Assembly (NCBI RefSeq): GCF_049680855.1
Contig: NZ_JBMPGS010000002.1
Location: forward strand, 1-64,000
Direction: 5' to 3'
Length of the DNA: 64,000 nt
Source: Salinimicrobium sp049680855
GTDB taxonomy: Bacteria > Bacteroidota > Bacteroidia > Flavobacteriales > Flavobacteriaceae
Positions 58,039 through 64,000 of the stretch are shown piece by piece. A program made the translations under genes and the position numbers. The notes under the pieces were generated by a model. That model saw nothing but the letters and a program-made list of their open reading frames with translations. It made no database searches and was not told where the DNA came from. Every line of letters starts with the position of its first letter. Position 1 is the first letter of the stretch.

Positions 58039-60591
58039 TTAAGATTCTGTTTCCTTTTTAGTCTTTTCGATATTGATGGTGAGCTCTTTTTTCTCCTCAT
58101 CAAAATCCATAAAGATCTTATCTCCTTCGGAAACATTGGAGGTGATGATCTCCTCTGCCAGCGCATCTTCAATATACTTCTGAATCGCTCTGTTTAAAGG
58201 TCTGGCACCAAACTGGCGGTCAAATCCTTTTTCGGCGATATAATCTTTCGCTTTATCACTTAATTTAAGATCGTATCCAAGCGTTCCAATTCGTCCGAAG
58301 AGTTTTTGAAGTTCAATATCAATGATCTTATGGATGTGTTCCTGTTCAAGGGCATTGAAGATTACAACGTCATCAACCCTGTTCAGAAACTCGGGTGCAA
58401 ATGCCTTTTTTAAAGCATTTTCAATCACACCTCTTGCATTTTCATCAACCTGAGATTTTTTGGCGGCAGTTCCAAATCCAACTCCCTGTCCAAAATCTTT
58501 TAGTTTTCTCGCTCCAATATTAGAAGTCATGATGATAATGGTATTCCGGAAGTCAATTTTTCGTCCAAGACTATCCGTTAAATATCCGTCATCAAGAACC
58601 TGTAAGAGCATGTTGAAAACATCTGGATGCGCTTTCTCAACTTCATCAAGCAGGATCACCGCATAAGGCTTACGTCTCACTTTTTCAGTTAGCTGTCCAC
58701 CTTCTTCGTAACCCACGTATCCCGGAGGTGCCCCAATCAATCTACTTACCGCAAATTTCTCCATATACTCACTCATGTCAATTCTAATGAGCGCGTCTTC
58801 ACTGTCAAACAATTCGCGGGAAAGGATCTTTGCAAGCTGCGTTTTCCCAACTCCCGTTTGTCCTAGGAAAATGAAGGAGCCAATTGGTTTATTCGGATCT
58901 TTAAGTCCGGCACGGTTCCTTTGAATCGCTTTTACCACTTTTCCAACAGCTTCATCCTGCCCAATTACCTTTCCTTTGATGAGGTTAGGTAATTCTGCGA
59001 GTTTATTGATCTCTGTTTGCGCAATCCTGTTGACGGGAATTCCTGTCATCATGGAAACGACATCGGCCACGTTATCTTCTGAAACTGTTTCCCGGTGGGA
59101 TTTTGATTCTTCCTCCCAGCGTTCCTGGGCTATGGCAAGCTCTTTTTCAAGATTTTTTTCATCATCCCTAAGTTTAGCTGCCTCTTCATATTTCTGTTTT
59201 TTAACTACAGAATTTTTACTTTCACGAACTTCTTCAAGTTTTCTTTCCAGCTCCAGTATTTGCTTTGGAACGTCAATATTCGTGATGTGGACTCTGGAAC
59301 CAGCCTCGTCTAAGGCATCAATAGCCTTATCTGGAAGAAAACGATCTGTCATGTACCTGTTGGTGAGTTTTACACAGGCTTCAATCGCTTCATCTGTATA
59401 CGTTACGTGATGATGTTCTTCGTATTTATTTTTGATGTTGTTCAGGATCTGTATTGTTTCTTCTACGGTGGTAGGCTCCACAATTACCTTTTGAAAGCGT
59501 CTTTCTAAAGCTCCGTCTTTTTCAATGTACTGCCTGTACTCATCTAAGGTTGTAGCCCCAATACATTGAATTTCTCCCCTGGCAAGGGCAGGTTTAAACA
59601 TATTGCTGGCATCCAGGCTTCCCGTAGCGCCACCGGCACCTACAATGGTGTGAATTTCATCAATGAAAAGGATGATATCATCATTCTTCTCAAGTTCGTT
59701 CATCACCGCCTTCATTCGCTCCTCAAATTGTCCGCGATATTTGGTGCCGGCGACCAGGCTTGCAAGATCAAGCGTTACTACACGTTTATCAAAAAGTATT
59801 CTAGATACTTTTCTTTTCACAATGCGAAGTGCTAAACCTTCGGCAATAGCTGATTTACCAACTCCGGGTTCTCCAATTAACAATGGGTTGTTTTTCTTAC
59901 GACGACTAAGGATTTGAGAAACTCTTTCAATTTCTTTTTCTCTTCCCACAACAGGGTCAAGTTTATCCAGTTCTGCCATAGCCGTTAGATCCCTTCCGAA
60001 GTTATCAAGAACCGGTGTTTTTGATTTTTTTGTGGACTTCCCGGTAGTTCCCGAAAAGGGATTGCTTTTACCTGAATCATCTGCAGTAGCATCTTCATCA
60101 GAAAATGATTCGGCAGAGGGCGTGTCCATGTTATAATCATCTTCATTAGTGATCATATATTTGAACTGATCTTTTACTCCGTCATAATCCACTTTTAGCT
60201 TATTCAGCAGCTTTGTAGTGGGGTCATTCTCATTCCTCAATATACAAAGCAGTAGGTGAGCTGTGTTGATCGAAGAGCTTTGGAAAAGCTTTGCCTCCAA
60301 AAATGTGGTTTTTAATGCACGTTCTGCCTGCCGGGTAAGATGCAGATTCCTTTTTTCGTTTGAATTCACTGCGGCATCAGGCTCTGCGGGGCTCAAAATT
60401 TCCACTTTGCGCCTTAGGTGCGTTAAATCTATATCCAGGGCGTGTAGTATATTAATTGCCTTGCCATCTCCATCACGAAGTAAACCAAGCATTAAATGTT
60501 CTGTTCCTATAAAACTATGGCCTAGCCTTAAAGCTTCTTCTTTGCTATAGGCTATGACATCTTTTACTCTTGGGGAAAAATTATCATCCAT
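58039..60591 (-). CDS. clpC: ATP-dependent Clp protease ATP-binding subunit ClpC
   Basis: An 850-residue AAA+ unfoldase that feeds ClpP. It has the Clp N domain (1 to about 145, SPRVKDVIAYSKEEA), the first AAA domain with GEPGVGKSA and LFIDEIHTI, a coiled-coil middle with the UVR-like KQKYEEAAKLRDDEK, and a second AAA domain with GQTGVGKTQ and VILLDEVEKA. No adaptor gene (mcsAB, ctsR) is nearby. Divergent from gyrA. Confidence 0.93.
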   Translation of the reverse strand: MDDNFSPRVKDVIAYSKEEALRLGHSFIGTEHLMLGLLRDGDGKAINILHALDIDLTHLRRKVEILSPAEPDAAVNSNEKRNLHLTRQAERALKTTFLEAKLFQSSSINTAHLLLCILRNENDPTTKLLNKLKVDYDGVKDQFKYMITNEDDYNMDTPSAESFSDEDATADDSGKSNPFSGTTGKSTKKSKTPVLDNFGRDLTAMAELDKLDPVVGREKEIERVSQILSRRKKNNPLLIGEPGVGKSAIAEGLALRIVKRKVSRILFDKRVVTLDLASLVAGTKYRGQFEERMKAVMNELEKNDDIILFIDEIHTIVGAGGATGSLDASNMFKPALARGEIQCIGATTLDEYRQYIEKDGALERRFQKVIVEPTTVEETIQILNNIKNKYEEHHHVTYTDEAIEACVKLTNRYMTDRFLPDKAIDALDEAGSRVHITNIDVPKQILELERKLEEVRESKNSVVKKQKYEEAAKLRDDEKNLEKELAIAQERWEEESKSHRETVSEDNVADVVSMMTGIPVNRIAQTEINKLAELPNLIKGKVIGQDEAVGKVVKAIQRNRAGLKDPNKPIGSFIFLGQTGVGKTQLAKILSRELFDSEDALIRIDMSEYMEKFAVSRLIGAPPGYVGYEEGGQLTEKVRRKPYAVILLDEVEKAHPDVFNMLLQVLDDGYLTDSLGRKIDFRNTIIIMTSNIGARKLKDFGQGVGFGTAAKKSQVDENARGVIENALKKAFAPEFLNRVDDVVIFNALEQEHIHKIIDIELQKLFGRIGTLGYDLKLSDKAKDYIAEKGFDRQFGARPLNRAIQKYIEDALAEEIITSNVSEGDKIFMDFDEEKKELTINIEKTKKETES

Positions 60592-60646
60592 GTTATTCCT
60601 TTCTCTCTAATTTGTATTAACTCAAGTTTCAAAAACCATACCTTTT

Positions 60647-60680
60647 ATGAGTTATAGCTAATTGACAAAATAACTCTCAT
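60647..60680. promoter_or_regulatory. Inverted repeat upstream of clpC
   Basis: ATGAGTTAT (60647-60655) and ATAACTCTCAT (60670-60680) are inverted repeats with a one-base bulge. Located 60-90 bases before clpC, they could be an operator for a heat-shock or other regulator. Confidence 0.3.
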
Positions 60681-60704
60681 AAATCAAAACAGAAAGTAAT
60701 GAAC

Positions 60705-60739
60705 TTATTAACGAAGCACCCATAAAAATTTGTTAATAA
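60705..60739. promoter_or_regulatory. Inverted repeat between clpC and gyrA
   Basis: TTATTAAC (60705-60712) and GTTAATAA (60732-60739) are perfect inverted 8-mers separated by 19 bases. An operator or chance in AT-rich DNA. Confidence 0.3.
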
Positions 60740-60830
60740 AATAAGGGAAAACATAGGCTGTGATAGGTAATAGCTTGCCCAAAATGCGTAAATTGGCACG
60801 TTAGTTTTTTGAACCAAAATAAATGAATAT

Positions 60831-63386
60831 ATGGCTGAAGGAGAAAAGTTAATTCCTATCAACATTGAAGATGAAATGAAATCGGCTTACATTGATTATT
60901 CAATGTCGGTCATTGTGTCACGTGCTCTGCCAGACGTGCGTGATGGTTTAAAACCTGTGCACAGGAGGGTTTTATATGGGATGTATGAACTTGGGGTTCT
61001 CTCAAACAGAGCTCATAAAAAATCAGCGAGAATCGTAGGGGAAGTTTTAGGTAAGTATCACCCGCACGGAGATTCTTCGGTTTATGACACGATGGTAAGG
61101 ATGGCTCAGGAATGGAGCCTTCGTTATATGTTAGTTGACGGTCAGGGTAACTTTGGTTCTGTTGACGGTGACAGTCCGGCGGCGATGCGTTATACAGAAG
61201 CCCGTATGCGCAAGATTAGTGAAGATATGCTTGCAGATATTGACAAGGAGACTGTTGATACTCAATTGAACTTTGACGATACTATTAAGGAACCGAAAGT
61301 TCTGCCGACAAGAATTCCAAACCTTTTGGTGAATGGTGCAAGTGGTATTGCCGTTGGAATGGCGACAAATATGCCACCTCATAACCTTTCTGAAGTTGTA
61401 GATGGTACTGTGGCATATATTGATAACCACGACATTGAGATTGACGAACTTATCCAGCATATTAAAGCTCCCGATTTTCCAACCGGCGGTACCATTTACG
61501 GATATGATGGCGTACGAGAAGCCTTTAAAACGGGCCGAGGAAGAATAGTAGTTCGGGCCAAGGCAAGCGTTGAGGAAGTGAATGGAAAAGAGGCTTTGGT
61601 GGTTACCGAAATTCCTTACCAGGTCAATAAAGCCGAAATGATTAAAAAAACGGCAGAACTGGTCAATGACAAGAAAATTGAAGGGATCTCCCTCATTAGG
61701 GATGAATCTGACAGGAATGGAATGCGAATCGTTTATATCCTTAAGCGTGATGCCATTCCAAATATTGTCCTTAATACCTTATATAAACACACCGCTTTAC
61801 AATCTTCCTTTAGTGTAAATAATATTGCTTTGGTGAAGGGGCGTCCCGAAATGCTGAATCTCAAAGACATGATTTATCATTTCGTAGAGCACAGACATGA
61901 CGTAGTTGTTCGCCGTACCACCTATGAACTGCGTAAGGCTGAAGAAAGAGCTCACATCTTGGAGGGATTGATCATAGCTTCAGATAATATTGATGAAGTA
62001 ATAGCACTTATTAGAGCTTCTAATAATGCAGACGAGGCGCGTGCTAAATTGATCGAACGTTTTGAACTTACAGAAATTCAGGCCAAAGCGATTGTTGAAA
62101 TGCGATTGAGACAGCTTACAGGTCTGGAGCAGGATAAGTTAAGGGCAGAATATAATGAGTTGATGGCTACCATTGAAGATCTTAAAGATATTCTTGCGAG
62201 AAAAGAGCGAAGAATGCAGGTGATCAAGGATGAGCTGCTTGAGGTAAAGGAAAAATACGGTGATGAAAGACGCTCTACAATAGAATATTCCGGAGGAGAC
62301 CTGAGTATGGAAGATATGATCCCCGATGAACAGGTGGTCATTACAATTTCTCATGCAGGCTATATTAAACGAACTTCACTTACTGAATATAAAACCCAGA
62401 ACAGGGGAGGTGTGGGACAAAAAGGATCTACGACCCGAAATGAAGACTTTCTGGAGAACCTTTTCGTAGGAACAAATCACCAGTACATGCTGTTCTTTAC
62501 AGAAAAAGGTAAATGCTTCTGGATGAGGGTTTTTGAGATCCCTGAAGGAAGTAAAACTTCAAAGGGAAGAGCAATCCAGAATCTTATTAATCTGGAACCA
62601 GATGATAAGCTTAAGGCCTTTATTTGTACCAAAGATCTTAAAGATGAAGAGTACATTAACAGTCACTATGTAATCATGGCGACTAAAAAAGGGCAGGTTA
62701 AGAAGACTTCTCTGGAGCAGTATTCAAGACCGCGAACCAATGGAATCAATGCCATTACCATTAGGGAAGGGGATGAGTTGCTGGAGGCCAGATTAACCAA
62801 TGGAAACAGCCAGGTAATGCTCGCGCTTAAGAGCGGGAAAGCCATTAGGTTTGAGGAAAGCAAGACTAGACCAATGGGAAGAAATGCATCTGGAGTTCGA
62901 GGAATTACCCTTGCTGATGACAAAGATGAAGTAGTTGGAATGATTGCCGTTCAGAATCCGCAGGAGGAAACAGTTTTAGTGGTTTCTGAAAATGGATATG
63001 GAAAACGTACTTATATAGACGATCCTGAAGATGGAGAACCAATCTACCGCATCACCAACCGTGGGGGGAAAGGAGTGAAAACTATTTCTATTACTCCAAA
63101 AACCGGAAGTCTTGTCGCTATCAAAAACGTCTCAGATCTGGATGACCTTATGATCATCAACAAATCAGGAATTGCCATTCGAACTTCTGTAGATAGCTTG
63201 AGAGTTATGGGCCGGGCCACTCAGGGGGTAAGACTTATAAATCTTAAAGGAAACGATTCCATTGCAGCTGTTGCAAAAGTAATGAACGAAGAGGAAGACG
63301 TAGAGAACGTTTGTGATCAGGAAGAGCTTGATATGACAGGTGACAACCAGGATGGCACAACTATTGCAAATGATAGCGAAGAATAA
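60831..63386 (+). CDS. gyrA: DNA gyrase subunit A
   Basis: An 851-residue subunit of gyrase, which adds negative supercoils to DNA. The catalytic tyrosine is Y121 in AAMRYTEARM. The quinolone-determining region reads HPHGDSSVYDTMVRMAQEW, keeping serine and aspartate at the places of E. coli S83 and D87, so a sensitive form by this measure. The C-terminal beta-pinwheel shows the QNRGGVGQKGST GyrA-box pattern, followed by an acidic tail (about 30 residues). The sequence around 60785-60800 may carry the promoter (TAAATTGG). Confidence 0.96.
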   Translation: MAEGEKLIPINIEDEMKSAYIDYSMSVIVSRALPDVRDGLKPVHRRVLYGMYELGVLSNRAHKKSARIVGEVLGKYHPHGDSSVYDTMVRMAQEWSLRYMLVDGQGNFGSVDGDSPAAMRYTEARMRKISEDMLADIDKETVDTQLNFDDTIKEPKVLPTRIPNLLVNGASGIAVGMATNMPPHNLSEVVDGTVAYIDNHDIEIDELIQHIKAPDFPTGGTIYGYDGVREAFKTGRGRIVVRAKASVEEVNGKEALVVTEIPYQVNKAEMIKKTAELVNDKKIEGISLIRDESDRNGMRIVYILKRDAIPNIVLNTLYKHTALQSSFSVNNIALVKGRPEMLNLKDMIYHFVEHRHDVVVRRTTYELRKAEERAHILEGLIIASDNIDEVIALIRASNNADEARAKLIERFELTEIQAKAIVEMRLRQLTGLEQDKLRAEYNELMATIEDLKDILARKERRMQVIKDELLEVKEKYGDERRSTIEYSGGDLSMEDMIPDEQVVITISHAGYIKRTSLTEYKTQNRGGVGQKGSTTRNEDFLENLFVGTNHQYMLFFTEKGKCFWMRVFEIPEGSKTSKGRAIQNLINLEPDDKLKAFICTKDLKDEEYINSHYVIMATKKGQVKKTSLEQYSRPRTNGINAITIREGDELLEARLTNGNSQVMLALKSGKAIRFEESKTRPMGRNASGVRGITLADDKDEVVGMIAVQNPQEETVLVVSENGYGKRTYIDDPEDGEPIYRITNRGGKGVKTISITPKTGSLVAIKNVSDLDDLMIINKSGIAIRTSVDSLRVMGRATQGVRLINLKGNDSIAAVAKVMNEEEDVENVCDQEELDMTGDNQDGTTIANDSEE

Positions 63387-63408
63387 GTCAAATACAAAAC
63401 CAAGAAAA

Positions 63409-64000
63409 ATGAAAACACGAATTTTAACGGCGGTACTAGCTATGTTTACTGTCGTGGCATTTGCCCAAAAGAAAGAAATACGCAGGGCCGGAAAAGCCGT
63501 TGAAAAGGGCGAATGGCAGAAAGCAAAAGATTATCTGAATGAAGCAGAAGCCGAATTGGCAGGAGCTGATGAAGATGAAAAAGCCGATTACTACCTTTAC
63601 AAAGGTTATGCATTAATTGGTAATGGTGAAAACGTACCGCCTCAGGATCTGTCTGCGGCTACTGAAGCTTTTAAACAAGCTCAGCAGTTAGGACATGATG
63701 AAGCGGCTCAGGGAATCACTGCTGCCAGTAACGCCTTGGTGAATGCGGCTATTGCAGATCAAAACGCAAAGAATTTCGAAGGTGCTGCTGATAAGCTTTA
63801 TGAAAGCTATGAATTGAATAAGCAGGACACGCTATACCTATACTACGCTGCTTCAAACGCAGTTAACGCAGGTAATTATGATAAAGCTCTAGATTTTTAT
63901 GAGACATTAAAAGATCTTGGTTTTTCCGGAGAACAAACAGAATATACTGCTGTAAATAAAGAAACAGGAGAGACCGAAGTGATGACCTCTAAGGAACAGC
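63409..64000 (+). CDS. Tetratricopeptide repeat protein (partial, runs off the window)
   Basis: An open frame of 197 codons to the window end. A signal peptide (MKTRILTAVLAMFTVVAFAQ) is followed by a mature part with helical repeats rich in Ala and Glu (EKGEWQKAKDYLNEAEAEL, NAGNYDKALDFYETLKDL), typical of TPR proteins. The start is 22 bases after gyrA, so it shares its transcript. Tetratricopeptide proteins of this kind in Bacteroidota are periplasmic or lipoprotein-like scaffolds; role unknown. The 3' end is not seen. Confidence 0.8.
   Translation, partial: MKTRILTAVLAMFTVVAFAQKKEIRRAGKAVEKGEWQKAKDYLNEAEAELAGADEDEKADYYLYKGYALIGNGENVPPQDLSAATEAFKQAQQLGHDEAAQGITAASNALVNAAIADQNAKNFEGAADKLYESYELNKQDTLYLYYAASNAVNAGNYDKALDFYETLKDLGFSGEQTEYTAVNKETGETEVMTSKEQ

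Noticed and set aside
60793..60814. TTGGCACG upstream of gyrA resembles half of a sigma-54 promoter.
   Set aside because: The next TTTTTTGAA is about four bases too far for the 12-base GG-GC spacing, so it is not a sigma-54 promoter.
1..64000. Possible mobile elements, prophage, CRISPR or toxin-antitoxin pairs.
   Set aside because: No transposase, integrase, cas gene, direct repeat array or paired small antitoxin-like genes are visible in the proteins or gaps.

Overview
The window is a stretch of chromosome from a member of the Bacteroidota, most likely family Flavobacteriaceae (a Gramella/Salegentibacter/Salinimicrobium-like marine genus; this placement is inference from protein similarity as I remember it). 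Support comes from a T9SS cargo protein and the T9SS regulator PorX, the LpxC-FabZ fusion, family-typical proteins such as DUF4834, DUF6048, DUF6452 and CCC-motif membrane proteins, a 6S RNA of the flavobacterial type between zapA and rny, AT-rich DNA, and many matches to the Bacteroidota -7 promoter box TAnnTTTG in the intergenic gaps. I see no insertion sequence, prophage, CRISPR array or tRNA; this is core chromosome.

Layout. 1-77: 3' end of a 5S rRNA and the rRNA operon terminator. 394-6076: DUF4268 protein, ZIP-like transporter, methyltransferase, a THUMP RNA methyltransferase, and the rlmD-DUF6452-DUF6048 operon. 6252-13146: rocD, a T9SS-secreted protein with two small membrane proteins, an Smr protein, a calcium-repeat lipoprotein and a cysteine desulfurase. 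13312-17556: M23 peptidase, ZapB-like/ZapA division proteins, 6S RNA and RNase Y. 17809-22256: Mn catalase, NAD salvage (pncB-pncA), an outer-membrane protein. 22363-27864: DUF4834-YfhO-glycosyltransferase-flippase surface polysaccharide operon. 27938-29308: a basic secreted protein behind two sigma-54-like promoters. 29309-36771: uvrA, an ECF-like sigma factor with a 48-residue microprotein, nth, bcp, DUF4258, ald, a membrane protein and a small secreted peptide. 37049-40315: tsaE, porX and an HD hydrolase. 40340-45577: lipid A cluster lpxD-lpxC/fabZ-lpxA with efp and a second LpxD-like protein. 45639-50391: sucD, fabG, vWA protein, prohibitin. 50469-57970: a complete histidine operon (hisG-D-C-B-H-A-F-IE) behind a histidine-rich leader peptide and attenuator. 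58039-64000: clpC, gyrA and a truncated TPR protein.

Functional links. Envelope construction is the main theme: lipid A acylation, polysaccharide export, the T9SS regulator and cargo, and several lipoproteins. The rest is housekeeping: rRNA modification, division, DNA repair, NAD, amino-acid metabolism and proteolysis.

The most interesting unexplained items are the duplicated sigma-54-like promoter cassette at 29083-29268; a 48-codon secreted-peptide gene overlapping its neighbour at 36625-36771; a microprotein after the sigma factor and the structured leader before it; a set of genes whose start codon lies 4-6 bases after the -7 box (likely leaderless mRNAs); and a second LpxD-like protein with an altered nucleotide-site motif.
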